Positions 16,317 through 25,373 of a DNA stretch of 64,000 nt are shown here, in pieces (the first letter of the stretch is position 1; each line of letters begins with the position of its first letter). Position numbers and translations under genes: made by a program. The DNA is from Planctomycetaceae bacterium (GTDB taxonomy: Bacteria > Planctomycetota > Phycisphaerae > UBA1845 > UTPLA1), in contig WYBU01000105.1 in assembly GCA_011525745.1 (NCBI GenBank), positions 1 through 64,000 of the forward strand. Direction: 5' to 3'. The notes under the pieces were generated by a model that ran no database searches, was not told the origin of the DNA, and saw only the letters and a list, made by a program, of their open reading frames with translations.

Positions 16317-16421
16317 TCCGAGCCGCAAGCGCCAGCGCTGCGGCAATCCGAGCCGCGAAGCGTGAGCGAGCGGGATCCGGCGGCCCGACGTATTCGTAGC
16401 GGTTCGACTGGGCGATGAGCG
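16317..16421 (+). repeat. 105-base direct repeat, copy 2
   Basis: Second copy of the unit at 16051-16155, offset 266 bases. It ends 41 bases before the TadG-like start codon. Confidence 0.85.
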
Positions 16422-16462
16422 TCCGCAATGCACACCGCGTGTAGCTGCCCGAGGGCCAGCCC

Positions 16463-18730
16463 ATGCCACGCATCATTGACACGAGAGCACAGCGTGCATC
16501 GCACGTCAATGTAGACGTGAGGCGCCGCCGCGCTGCCGGCCGCCCTCTGCGGCTGCATCAAGACGAGTCCGGCCAGGTCTCGTTCTTGCTGATCTTCATC
16601 GCACTCTGCCTGGCCATCCTGATTTTCTTCGTCTTTAACTCCGGCGATCAGATCAACCAGCAGGTCATGGCCCAGAACGCCGCCGACGCCGCCGCCCTGG
16701 CCGGCGCCAACTGGCTGGCCCACGGCTACAACGTGCTGTCGATGAACAACGTCGCCGCGTCGCGCATCATCGCGCTGATGGCCATGCTCGAAGCCATCGG
16801 CCCTTCGGTCGAATTGGCGCTGCCCAACGCCCACGCCATTTTGCCCACCCTCGAAGCCTATCCGCAGCGCCTGCCCGGCGCGCGCCGACAGCTCGACCAC
16901 CCCGACGCCATCCTCGCCCGCGCGCTGGCCGGCCCGGTCAATCCCGCCGATTGCGCGAACCTCGCGCCCGGCCTGGCCTGCGAGAGCCTGGCCGACGAAT
17001 GCCGCCGCGCCATCGACCGGCTGGAACGCATCAAGGCCGTACTCGATCGGCTGAACGCGCAGTACGAAGACCGCGGCGGCTTTCCGGCGGCGCTGACCCG
17101 CTTCGACGACGGCGAACTGTGGCAGGTGCTCCGCGCGTTGCAGACCTTAAGCAACGTCGTGGCCGAGATCGCGCCCGGCATGTCGCAGCGCCGCGCCTAC
17201 GACGTCGGCACGGGCAACTACACGTCGCGATTGAACCTCGACGCCGAGGGCGCCTCGCGGACGCGCGCCACGTTTGCCACGCTCCTGCCGGTGCTGCCCG
17301 ACTTCCCTGTCCGCCGCGGCACGTGGACCGACTATTACGATCCGGTCATGAGCGGCCTGCCGCCCGACTGGCAGCCGCAAACCGCCGACGTCATCAAGGG
17401 CGGTTACCACACGATCCTTTACGACCGCGTGGGCGCCTATTGGCCGCCGTATCAGCGGCCCGATCCCGAAGGCGACGAGCTGGAGGAACAGACGACCAGC
17501 GGCCCCGAGGCGACCGAAGAAGAGGGCGAAGATCCCGACGAGCGACGCGTCGGCGCGCGATTGCGCCGGCGGCTGTTTCCCAACACGATCGTGAACTGGG
17601 TCCTGGGCCGCCCGCCGCCGCCGCTGAGCCGCACCGAAATCCTGCGCCGCGCCAAGGGACCGTACAAGGTTTATCGCGACGACATCGCGCTGGGCACGTG
17701 GCCCGAGATGCGCCTGTCGGGTTTTCCGATCATCTTCGAGCGAATCAGTCACGCGGCGATGCAGGCGATCTGGAACAACGTCGTCGACACCGTCCCCGTG
17801 CCGCGCTGGGAAACAAGCTGGGATGAAATCACTCGGCCTCCGGGGCCGAGCGATCCCGGCGGGCTGCTGGCGCGCGGCGTCAACTGCGCCATGACGGCGT
17901 GGCTCGGCACGCGCCGCAACGGGCGCGATCCGTTCACCGGCGGGCCTAACGGCGATCCGGGCGGCAGCCCGTGGGTGATCGATCCCTGGCCGTCGCCGCC
18001 CAGGAACGAACACATTCTGCGCGGCTGGTTCGATCACGCCAAGCAGAACCGCGAGCTGGACTACGTCTGGTACGGCCAGAATCGCGTACGCACGTTCGAT
18101 CCGTCGAAGTTCGGCGCGCGGCCCGGCCAGTTCCCGCCCGATGGCTACGAGCCGCCCGATCTGGATTCGCAGGGCAATCCGACCGGAATGCCCTACTGGC
18201 TGTTCTGGCGCTGGAAGAAGTGGCTGTTCGTCGGCTCGTTGTTCGACACCGACTCGTACGATCTGCCGGAGTTGCAGCGACTGTCGGGCGACAAGAGCGC
18301 GTATTTCCCGTACCTGCTGGATGCACGCGGCGGATTCTCAGCGCGGCACACGCTGGGGATGTTCGACGTGCTCGGCTTCGCCTACCGGCCGGCGCGCTCG
18401 CTCGTGTGGAACAGCCGGCTGCGCAATCCGTCGCCGTTGCGCGTCGACAGCGGCGACGGCTCGTCGTCGGCCGTGAACCTGGCGGTCGCGCAGGCGCGCG
18501 TTTACAACCCGACGGCGTGGGACTTGTGGACGCAGAACTGGCGCGTCAAGCTCGTGCCGGCGTCGCACTTGCCGTTCGGCCACGCGGCGTCGGCCAACAT
18601 GGCGGCGGACTTGGAGCGGTTCCACGAGTTCGACGCGGCGATTTCATACGAGCAGTTGCGGCCGATCGAGGTGCTCTATCAGCGCATGCCGACCGATCCG
18701 CAGGTGCTGGGAGAAGTGTTGAACCACTGA
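16463..18730 (+). CDS. TadG-like pilus assembly protein
   Basis: The 755-residue protein has a basic N-terminus, then DESGQVSFLLIFIALCLAIL (about 33-52) continuing into one membrane helix, and NQQVMAQNAADAAALAGANW, the TadG/TadE-type opening in which a prepilin-like helix precedes a large exported domain. The 690 residues outside are polar, with acidic and Pro-rich segments (about 335-360) and no von Willebrand A motif that I can see. It is larger than usual TadG proteins. ATG 16463 follows GAGGG at 16451. It lies between the kinase and a second TadE-like gene, supporting membership of the pilus locus. Confidence 0.75.
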   Translation: MPRIIDTRAQRASHVNVDVRRRRAAGRPLRLHQDESGQVSFLLIFIALCLAILIFFVFNSGDQINQQVMAQNAADAAALAGANWLAHGYNVLSMNNVAASRIIALMAMLEAIGPSVELALPNAHAILPTLEAYPQRLPGARRQLDHPDAILARALAGPVNPADCANLAPGLACESLADECRRAIDRLERIKAVLDRLNAQYEDRGGFPAALTRFDDGELWQVLRALQTLSNVVAEIAPGMSQRRAYDVGTGNYTSRLNLDAEGASRTRATFATLLPVLPDFPVRRGTWTDYYDPVMSGLPPDWQPQTADVIKGGYHTILYDRVGAYWPPYQRPDPEGDELEEQTTSGPEATEEEGEDPDERRVGARLRRRLFPNTIVNWVLGRPPPPLSRTEILRRAKGPYKVYRDDIALGTWPEMRLSGFPIIFERISHAAMQAIWNNVVDTVPVPRWETSWDEITRPPGPSDPGGLLARGVNCAMTAWLGTRRNGRDPFTGGPNGDPGGSPWVIDPWPSPPRNEHILRGWFDHAKQNRELDYVWYGQNRVRTFDPSKFGARPGQFPPDGYEPPDLDSQGNPTGMPYWLFWRWKKWLFVGSLFDTDSYDLPELQRLSGDKSAYFPYLLDARGGFSARHTLGMFDVLGFAYRPARSLVWNSRLRNPSPLRVDSGDGSSSAVNLAVAQARVYNPTAWDLWTQNWRVKLVPASHLPFGHAASANMAADLERFHEFDAAISYEQLRPIEVLYQRMPTDPQVLGEVLNH

Positions 18731-18752
18731 ATTCGTGTGTACGAGGTCTTAA

Positions 18753-18780
18753 ACCGAACCGCGACCGTGAGGGAGCGGCG
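18753..18780 (+). repeat. AACCGCGACCGTGAGGGAGCG repeat
   Basis: The same word recurs at 42046-42072 and, with one change, at 21630-21656; a relative is at 15961-15994. All copies lie between genes, often directly after a stop codon. Confidence 0.75.
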
Positions 18781-19027
18781 AGTCGGGCCACGAAGGCGCA
18801 GGGCCTCTGAAGTCTGAAGCCACGCGACCAGAGTGCCGATTCGGAGCGAGGAGAATATGTGAACCGGGATTCACCGCTCACTTGGCGCTCCCGGCCTGTC
18901 CGCGTTCAGCGCCGCGGTTTGCTTCGCGCCGCCTGGCACGGGCATGCAGGCCGTGCGGCACAAAGGCTGGAGAGTCCGCAGTGTCCGCCGCTCGCTTACC
19001 GAGCGCTCACCGAAGCTATGTGAAGTC

Positions 19028-19822
19028 ATGGATCATGACCGCCCCTTCCTGAGTCGAAACGTGCGCCGGCCATCGACCGCGCGCTGCAACCGCCGCGGCT
19101 CCGCGCTGGCCGAGTTTGTTCTGTTTCTGCCGTTTGTGTTCTTCATCATCGCCATGATCCATCACTTCGGCGTCGGCATGTTGCGCAAGCAGCGGACGAT
19201 CGTGGCGGCGCGCTTCGCGACCGACGCCGTCGTGCGCGGCATCGGCGGGCCGAACGAGAACGACTACTGGACCCATCCGATTTCCAGCAACCAGTACGCC
19301 CGCGGCCAGGAGTTCCCCGATCCGCACGACCATTTCCTCGGCCTGTTCCGTGCTGAGGAAATCCAGTGGCGCTTCCTGCCGCGACTGACGCCGGCTTCGG
19401 TGGACCTGAGCGGCTCGTGGCCTGACGACGGCTTGCAGCGGCTGAAGCAGGAAATCGACGGGCGCGACATGGGCCTGCCGCGCGCGACCGAGATCACGCG
19501 CACGTTCTGGGAGGTCCTCGCCGCGACCGATCAGGTGCTCGGCGTCGACTTCGACTACCGCTGGCATCGTTACGCCTACGGCGCGCGCGTGCAGGCGGAC
19601 TATCGACCCAACGGCCCCTATTACGAGCGGTTGGGCGGGCCGATTGCTACCCATTTTTATCGTGAATGGGGAAGCTGGCACGATCCGCGCCCCGATATGT
19701 GGTGGGAACTGACTCGCTCCGCCCCGGGCCTGGCCGATGCCGAAGACGCCTTCTACGACCTGGTCAGCGATCCGGCCATGGGCCTGACCGGCGACGCGAT
19801 CTTCCGGTGGTTCCAGCATTGA
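19028..19822 (+). CDS. TadE-like pseudopilin
   Basis: A 264-residue protein starts at ATG 19028; the frame is open to 18944 but that part is repeat sequence. NRRGSALAEFVLFLPFVFFI (about 19-38) is the TadE signature with an early Glu in the hydrophobic helix, and HHFGVGMLRKQRTIVAARFA follows. The exported part is rich in Trp, Pro and Asp. TadE and TadG pseudopilins support Flp pilus initiation. It lies downstream of the TadG-like gene after a repeat-filled spacer. Confidence 0.8.
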   Translation: MDHDRPFLSRNVRRPSTARCNRRGSALAEFVLFLPFVFFIIAMIHHFGVGMLRKQRTIVAARFATDAVVRGIGGPNENDYWTHPISSNQYARGQEFPDPHDHFLGLFRAEEIQWRFLPRLTPASVDLSGSWPDDGLQRLKQEIDGRDMGLPRATEITRTFWEVLAATDQVLGVDFDYRWHRYAYGARVQADYRPNGPYYERLGGPIATHFYREWGSWHDPRPDMWWELTRSAPGLADAEDAFYDLVSDPAMGLTGDAIFRWFQH

Positions 19823-20130
19823 ATCGGCCGACGCCGCAGGTTCCGTTGATTGGACCGCTGCGCTTGATCCGAGCTGTGTCTGATCCAAGCCCCAAGCGCA
19901 TTCGCCGGGGTTACTATTTCGCTGATCCGAGCCCCAAGCGCAATCGCCGGGGTAACGCGTCCGACGCAGAAAAACCGCAGCGATTGCGCTTGCGGCTCGG
20001 ACCATTCGGGTGGCCCACCGCGAAGCGGTGGGTTCACGATGACCGGATTCAGGTCGATGTCCCGACTCCGCGAGCACCGCACCAATAGCATGGGGTGCAC
20101 CGTAAATCCACGAACCGACGACCGCCGCCC
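19823..20130. repeat. Intergenic repeat cluster within the Tad locus
   Basis: No gene is seen. CTGATCC(A/G)AGCCCCAAGCGCA is present twice in tandem (19880-19914 and 19922-19956), each followed by CGCCGGGGT. Next come a TGCGGCTCGG inverted partner and the GGCCCACCGCGAAGCGGTGG hairpin (20008-20042). Relatives lie at 61169-61200 and at 54248-54283 and 59912-59950. Confidence 0.75.
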
Positions 20131-20790
20131 ATGACCCCATCACGCGCCCGCAACCTGCTCTTGCGATCAGCCAGGCTGGCGGCCGCGCTGCTTGTGCTCG
20201 TGGCGTGCATCTGGGTGGCGCGCTGGTTTGCCCACGACGCCGTCCGGCTCCCGGAGGCATCGCGGGCGTCGCTTTCCGAAAGTGCCACCAAAGCCGACGA
20301 GCCATCCGCCGAGCGACTCCGCCGGCCCGCCGCGCCGCCATCGGCCGAATCGCTGATCCGGGCGCTCGAAAACTTTGCTGCAAGCAACTGCGCGTCGACA
20401 TCAGCGCCCGCATCCGGCCTGTTCGATTCGCTCGCGGCCTGCGCGGCAGCCGATCCGGGCGTGCCCCTGCCCGACGGCGTCACGCGGCTGTACGCCCAAG
20501 GCGGCCGCGACGGCTCGGACGACCTGCTGGCGGTCTATCGCACAGCGGGTAGCATGTCGGCGGTCGCCGCAACGGTTGAACAGCGCATGACCGACGCCGG
20601 CTGGCGGCGGGAGGCGCGGACGGTCGGCGAGGCGCCGCCGCGATCGGCGGCCGACTCAGCGCCGACGCGCTGGTTTGCGCGGTACGTTCGCGGCGACCGA
20701 ATGTGTCTGATGATGGTCGCGCCGGATGCGCGGCGTGACGAAAGCCTGCTCGTCGTTCGCACATTGCGGACGGCGTTGGAATCGCCATGA
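20131..20790 (+). CDS. Hypothetical membrane-anchored protein in the Tad locus
   Basis: The 219-residue protein has one N-terminal membrane helix (about 12-32, AALLVLVACIWVARWF), a Pro/Ala-rich spacer and a compact exported domain with VTRLYAQGGRDGSDDLLAVYR, VEQRMTDAGWRREAR and a Met-rich CLMMVAP near the end. I recognise no family. ATG 20131 is chosen over an upstream GTG because it directly precedes the basic-hydrophobic signal anchor. The stop overlaps the start of cpaB (ATGA), so it probably works with the pilus assembly proteins. Confidence 0.65.
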   Translation: MTPSRARNLLLRSARLAAALLVLVACIWVARWFAHDAVRLPEASRASLSESATKADEPSAERLRRPAAPPSAESLIRALENFAASNCASTSAPASGLFDSLAACAAADPGVPLPDGVTRLYAQGGRDGSDDLLAVYRTAGSMSAVAATVEQRMTDAGWRREARTVGEAPPRSAADSAPTRWFARYVRGDRMCLMMVAPDARRDESLLVVRTLRTALESP

Positions 20791-21578
20791 GCACACAGCC
20801 CCGTTCGGAATCGCCCTTTCAGAACCGCACGCTCGTACTCGTGGCCGTGCTGCTGGCGGTTGCGGCCTTTGTGCTCAACTTCTTCTACTACAGCCGGCTC
20901 ATCCGCGAGCAGCAGCGCGGGGCGTTCGACATTCTGGCGGCGGCGGCGGACCTGCGGGCCGACACGCCGTTGGACGAGCGCGACGTCGAGTTCATCCGCG
21001 TGCCGGGCGTTTTCCGCGAGCGCCTTCAGAACGTCATCAAGGGCGAGGAGTTCCGCCAGGTGCGCGGCAACACGATCAAGCGCCCCGTCGCGCGGGGACA
21101 GGTGCTGTTCTGGGAGTATCTCAGCCCCGATCTGGCCGAGTCGCCCGCCAAGCTGGTCGATCCGCGCTATCGCGGCGTGACGATTCAGATCGACTCGGCC
21201 ACGACGCCGCTGGCGCTGCTGCGGCCCGGCGGCTACGTCGACCTGGTCGGCACGGTCAAGCTGCCGGACGGCCTGCCGCGCACGATGACGATCATCGAGT
21301 ACGTCCGTGTGCTGGCGACCGGCAGCGAGCTGGTGCTGCCCGAGGCCGAAGACCAGCGCCGCCGCGCCCGCCCCGGCTCGTTCCGCGACATCACGCTACA
21401 GCTTCGGCCCGAGGATGGGGAAAAGCTGCGGGCGATCGAGGCGCACCTCGAGGGTCGGCGGTTCGTCGTTCACGTCCGCAACCCGGCCGACGATGCGACG
21501 CGTTTCGGCAAGGGAGCGTTCAATCCCGATCTGGCCGCGCTGATCGGCAACGTCGGTGCGATGAACGATGGGCCGTGA
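20787..21578 (+). CDS. cpaB: Flp pilus assembly protein CpaB/RcpC
   Basis: The 263-residue protein has one N-terminal helix (about 15-37) followed by a SAF-like domain: DILAAAADLRADTPLDERDVEFIRVP, a TIKRPVARGQVLFWEYL core, and later PLALLRPGGYVDLVGTVKLPDG and ITLQLRPEDGEKLRAIE, as in CpaB. CpaB acts in the periplasm with the secretin. No secretin gene is adjacent. It is translationally coupled to the preceding membrane protein gene. Confidence 0.85.
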   Translation: MSTQPRSESPFQNRTLVLVAVLLAVAAFVLNFFYYSRLIREQQRGAFDILAAAADLRADTPLDERDVEFIRVPGVFRERLQNVIKGEEFRQVRGNTIKRPVARGQVLFWEYLSPDLAESPAKLVDPRYRGVTIQIDSATTPLALLRPGGYVDLVGTVKLPDGLPRTMTIIEYVRVLATGSELVLPEAEDQRRRARPGSFRDITLQLRPEDGEKLRAIEAHLEGRRFVVHVRNPADDATRFGKGAFNPDLAALIGNVGAMNDGP

Positions 21579-21629
21579 AGACGGCCTGTTTCGCGGTGCG
21601 CACGCCGATGGCGCCGCATCCCTTCGTCT

Positions 21630-21656
21630 GATCCGAACCGCGACCGTCAGGGAGCG
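21630..21656 (+). repeat. AACCGCGACCGTCAGGGAGCG repeat
   Basis: Differs by one base from the copies at 18753 and 42046. It is followed by a TTCAAGCCCTCGCGCGAAGC hairpin (21690-21720) and a half-copy of the GGTACGGGCGTCCCGCCCGT repeat (21730-21750). Confidence 0.7.
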
Positions 21657-21837
21657 CCGCGGCACGCTCGGATCGGTAGGACGTGTGGCAGGTTCAAGCC
21701 CTCGCGCGAAGCGGGCTTGTTGTTTCGGGTGGTACGGGCGTCCCGCCCGTTTTATCCGGTTCCCGCGCCAGCTTGGCCGTGTTGAGCGATCGATTGGCGA
21801 GAGGGGCCGGCCGCAGTTCCACATCGTGGGGGACGCC

Positions 21838-22386
21838 TCAGCTTCCTGGCAGCTTTGCCGGCGGCGGAGCAGCGTCGAATCCCGCGACGCGCAGATCGCA
21901 GCGGGGAATCACAGCCACGCAAAAAGGGGCGCAGATTTCCGGCGGCGCATCCGGCGGCGGCGATTCGACCGTCGCCTCGACCCGCAGCACGGGTCCGTCG
22001 CGCCTCACGCGCGTGATGCGCACCGAGTAGCCGCGCCGCACCACGCGGCCCAGCGTCACAATCAGAGCCATTTCGCGCTCGAAGTCGATCCGTTCGTCGA
22101 TCAGCGGCAGCCGCGCCCAGGCGGCGGCGTCGCGAACGACGACACGCATGCGGCGGTGCTCGCGGCTGTCATCGACGACGAATTGACGCAGGATGGACAG
22201 GTCCGCGCCGTCGGCCGGCATCGGAAAGCGCGCGTGCGGATCGGAACAAACGACGTTAAAAGGCAGGATCGTGACGAGCAGCGCCACGCGCGGAAACGCC
22301 GATCGACGCAGCAACCCCGTCCTCGGCTGAGTGGAATGCGGCACAGCCGCCCCCGGCTGTGCATCTGCTTGAAAACGAGCCATCAT
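21838..22386 (-). CDS. PrcB-like C-terminal domain protein
   Basis: The C-terminal half, FEREMALIVTLGRVVRRGYSVRITRV followed by an alternating strand pattern and PFCVAVIPR, resembles the PrcB C-terminal domain, a small beta-rich module first seen in a spirochaete protease complex. A hydrophobic stretch ending NVVC (about 34-47) may be an export signal. The first 24 codons run through a CACAGCCGCCCCCGGCTGTG hairpin repeat, so the real start may be the TTG at 22314. It converges on the Tad locus and follows the glycosyltransferase on the same strand. Role unknown. Confidence 0.6.
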   Translation of the reverse strand: MMARFQADAQPGAAVPHSTQPRTGLLRRSAFPRVALLVTILPFNVVCSDPHARFPMPADGADLSILRQFVVDDSREHRRMRVVVRDAAAWARLPLIDERIDFEREMALIVTLGRVVRRGYSVRITRVRRDGPVLRVEATVESPPPDAPPEICAPFCVAVIPRCDLRVAGFDAAPPPAKLPGS

Positions 22387-22468
22387 GCCGCGCGATCATA
22401 CCGTTGACCGAATCGTCGGTCATCAGAGCGTCACCGCCGCCGCGCGGAAACGGGCCGCACGCCGGACC

Positions 22469-24157
22469 CTACGTGTTCGAAGAGGGGCTGGTGATGGCTG
22501 TCCGCGGCGCCGGCGCCGTCATCGGCGAACTGCCGGTCCGACCCACGCCGGCCACCGCGGTCGCCACGGTCGCCGCCACCGTCGCGGCGACGGCGGCAGG
22601 TGCGGGCATCGAAGCGGTAACGGCCGGAGCGGGCAGCGGCGCGGGTCGCTGCTGGCCGCGCGTCAGCCAGCCGGTGTTTTTCAGCGTCAACGCCGCATAG
22701 GGCATGATCCAGACGAAGCCGAAGACCCAGAACATCTCGTAGAGCATCAGCCACAGCCAGTTGCTGTCGCGCTCGCGGCGATAGTAGATGGCCGCCTGCG
22801 TCAGGCCGAAGACGGCCACCAGGCTCAGGTGCCGGGCGACGTATTCGGGGTGCATCAAGACCAGCGCCATGCTATTGAACACGAGCAGGTACGGCACGAT
22901 CAGCGTCGACAGCACCAGCACCATGTTGATGCGAAACGCGGTCAGATGCTCGCGGCGGAACGGCGTAAAGAGAAACCGTTGGAGTACGATCGTTTCGCGG
23001 ATGTTGCTGCGCGCCCAGCGCAGCAGCATCTTCGTCGTGCCGCGATAGGTCGTCGGCATTTCAGCCCAGACGCGGGCGTTTTCCTGATACGCCGTCAGCC
23101 AGCCCTCGCGCAGAAACAGGTTCGTCATCGCCCGGTCCTCGCCGGTCATGCAGGCGCGGCCGAGGAACTTCTGCTCGAGCCACTCCTTCGCGACCTTGCG
23201 GACCACGCTGGCGCGATAGACCGACAGCGCGCCCGGCGTGCAGAACACGCCGCCGATCTGGTTCTGATAGGCGCGCACGAACTTGAACGACAGCGAGAAC
23301 GTGCACCGCAGAAAGCGCGTCCAGATGCTGTCGTGCGGATTCAGCACCTCGACGCAGCCGGCCACGCAGCCGACGCGCGGATTGCGAACCAGCGGCGTCA
23401 CGCCATGGCGCAGTGCGTCGGAAGCGAAGATGCTGTCGGAGTCCATCGTCACGAATACGTCGCCGTCGGCCCGCTGAAAACCCGCGTACAGCGCCTCGCG
23501 CTTGCCCATGTTGCGCGGCTGGCGGAAGGCCTGGATATTGCAGAACGGCTCCACCTCGCGCACCGCCGCCTCAATGTGCTTCCACGTGTCGTCGGTGCTG
23601 CCGTCGTCGACGACGATGATCTGGAGCTTGTCGGCCGGATAGTCGTTGTGGGCGACCGACAGGATCGACTGCCGCACCAGCGCGCCCTCGTTGAAGGCGG
23701 GGATGATCACGCTGACGCGCGGCAGTTCCGCGTCGCTGACGGACGGCATCGGCTTGTAACGCAGCCACAGCACGATGCGCCAGGCCAGCGCGATGTACAT
23801 GATCGCCGCGTACGCGGTCATGCCGTACCAGAACGTCGTGTGCAGACCGGGCGCGAAAAAGCGCCGGCCGGTCGACACGACCTGGCCGCTGACGACGGCG
23901 TAGGCAATGAGAAGCAACAGCCCGACGAGAATGGCGAGCTTGGCCGGTCGGTCCCACCACGAGGGTGCGCCGCGCGGCACCTGTCCGGCGATGGAAGGCG
24001 GGCGATGATTCTTGTTGTCGGGGTCGGGTTCTTCCTGAGGAGTCAGCGGCGGCGTACGACGGTCCGCCTCGGCGTCGGCTTTGGCGCCGACGTCGGTAGA
24101 TCCGGAACGAGCAAGCATGGATTCGATACTGCCCGCAAGCAGTGGGACCGCTGACAC
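22469..24157 (-). CDS. Family 2 glycosyltransferase, processive membrane type
   Basis: The 562-residue protein resembles hyaluronan/chitin/cellulose synthase-type enzymes. Two membrane helices lie near the N-terminus (about 70-90 and 107-128). The GT-A domain follows: VSVIIPAFNEG, VVDDGSTDDT, MDSDS, TGEDRAMTN and LLRWARSN, which supply the UDP-sugar, metal, base and QxxRW-type sites (here LLRW). Further helices close the protein, then an Ala/Pro-rich tail. The GTG at 24157 is supported by CAGGAG at 24167-24172. The product would be an exported polysaccharide; the sugar cannot be deduced. Confidence 0.85.
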   Translation of the reverse strand: MSAVPLLAGSIESMLARSGSTDVGAKADAEADRRTPPLTPQEEPDPDNKNHRPPSIAGQVPRGAPSWWDRPAKLAILVGLLLLIAYAVVSGQVVSTGRRFFAPGLHTTFWYGMTAYAAIMYIALAWRIVLWLRYKPMPSVSDAELPRVSVIIPAFNEGALVRQSILSVAHNDYPADKLQIIVVDDGSTDDTWKHIEAAVREVEPFCNIQAFRQPRNMGKREALYAGFQRADGDVFVTMDSDSIFASDALRHGVTPLVRNPRVGCVAGCVEVLNPHDSIWTRFLRCTFSLSFKFVRAYQNQIGGVFCTPGALSVYRASVVRKVAKEWLEQKFLGRACMTGEDRAMTNLFLREGWLTAYQENARVWAEMPTTYRGTTKMLLRWARSNIRETIVLQRFLFTPFRREHLTAFRINMVLVLSTLIVPYLLVFNSMALVLMHPEYVARHLSLVAVFGLTQAAIYYRRERDSNWLWLMLYEMFWVFGFVWIMPYAALTLKNTGWLTRGQQRPAPLPAPAVTASMPAPAAVAATVAATVATAVAGVGRTGSSPMTAPAPRTAITSPSSNT

Positions 24158-24685
24158 GTAAGTAAGCTCCTGAAAGCGCCGTCCATGGCAACTCCGTTGA
24201 ATACACGAACACCGCGCGTAAAGGCGGGAAAACTACCCCAGCTTCCCGCAGGAATCAACTGTTCACGCTGTAGATGCCATTCGAATTGCGTCGCCGCGGT
24301 CGAAGAGAAACCAGCAAGTTGTGGGCGTAGCGGGTCGTTGACATAAGTTCCTAGACCCTGTTCGCCCATATTGGGTTGGGTCAATCGCTGCGTGCGTTTG
24401 AACGAATTGCACGGAATCCCGCGGGGGTTCATTATTCTGCGCCGTAACTTTATGTAAGATAAGTACATATGGCGCGGCCCCGGTCAGACGCTCGCCCTTC
24501 GCAAATGCCCAGAAGTCGCTCAGGGAAACAAGTGTTTGCGCTCCGCTGACCAGCGGATTCGACGATGGGCGTGGTCGGTGCGGATGATGCGGTTCGCACC
24601 GCCGTGTAAATGGCGGTCCTCGCAAGCTTGCCTTAACCGGCTCTGGGTTGCCTCGTGACCAACGGCGCTATAAGAAACCCCGTGC
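24158..24685. other. 530-base gap without a recognised gene
   Basis: Nothing convincing is encoded. An AT-rich patch near 24430-24470 contains TATGTA and TACATA as a 6-base inverted repeat (24451-24469). TTGCCT (24648-24653) and TATAAG (24669-24674) with a 15-base spacer could be a weak promoter for the ComEA-like gene. Confidence 0.45.
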
Positions 24686-25174
24686 ATGTTTCCGGAAAGC
24701 AATCCAGCCGGTAAGCCCAGGCAACATCTCGCCTCGCCCGCGGACGTGGCGATACTCCTGGCGGCACTGGCAACCGCCAGCCTTGTCGCCTTATACACGC
24801 GACCACATGCGATCGATGCAGCTTTCCAACAGGACGTGATATCGGAATCCGCTGCCGCGGGGTTAATCGAAATCGACGGATCGCCCGGAAACGGCGCCGC
24901 CAGCCCGGCACCGCCTCTCGTCGCGTTCGGCGTCGACCCCGAGACGGCGCCCTGGTGGGAACTGGCGGCGCTGCCTCGCCTGGGCGAATCGATCGCCCGC
25001 CGGATCGTCGAGTTTCGCGAAAGCCGCCGCGGCTTGCCGGGGCCGAACGGCGGACGGGAAACCGGACGCGTTTTCGGTCGTGCGGAGGACCTGCTGCAAG
25101 TCCCCGGCATTGGCCGGGCGACCCTACGGCAGATGCGGCCTTTCCTTCGTTTTCCCGATGATCAATCGCGTTAG
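24686..25174 (+). CDS. ComEA-like helix-hairpin-helix protein
   Basis: A 162-residue protein has a signal-anchor helix (about 18-40) and a C-terminal pair of helix-hairpin-helix motifs: WELAALPRLGESIARRIVEF and EDLLQVPGIGRATLRQMRPF. This arrangement is that of ComEA, which binds incoming DNA at the cell surface during transformation. No ComEC or other competence gene is near, and similar proteins in planctomycetes are often lone. DNA binding is likely; a competence role is inferred. Confidence 0.7.
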   Translation: MFPESNPAGKPRQHLASPADVAILLAALATASLVALYTRPHAIDAAFQQDVISESAAAGLIEIDGSPGNGAASPAPPLVAFGVDPETAPWWELAALPRLGESIARRIVEFRESRRGLPGPNGGRETGRVFGRAEDLLQVPGIGRATLRQMRPFLRFPDDQSR

Positions 25175-25373
25175 GACTCGTCGGGAAATGAACCGCGCGG
25201 TTTCACGGCGTGGCAAGGTCAAGCCATCGCAAGCGGCTTGTCCCCGATTCCGAGAAGCGCGTCACGCGAGGGCCTGGCCGAGATGAGCCGTTACGTGGCG
25301 CGGGCTTGCAGCCCGTGGTCGGCGTCCCGTCAAAAAACGTGACAAAGTGTATCAGATGAATGCGGTCGCCCCA

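Larger units (their letters stand above)
15951..16462. other. 510-base spacer made largely of repeats
   Basis: No gene is seen. The stretch contains an AACCGCGAC-type repeat (15961-15994), a 105-base unit twice (16051-16155 and 16317-16421), a GGTCCGCACAGCGGACC hairpin (16265-16281) and the CACGGGCTGCAAGCCCGTG hairpin (16287-16305). It lies inside the Tad locus between the kinase and the TadG-like gene. Confidence 0.7.

Noticed and set aside
15951-16462. Possible CRISPR array because of direct repeats
   Set aside because: Only two 105-base units with one long spacer and no cas genes.
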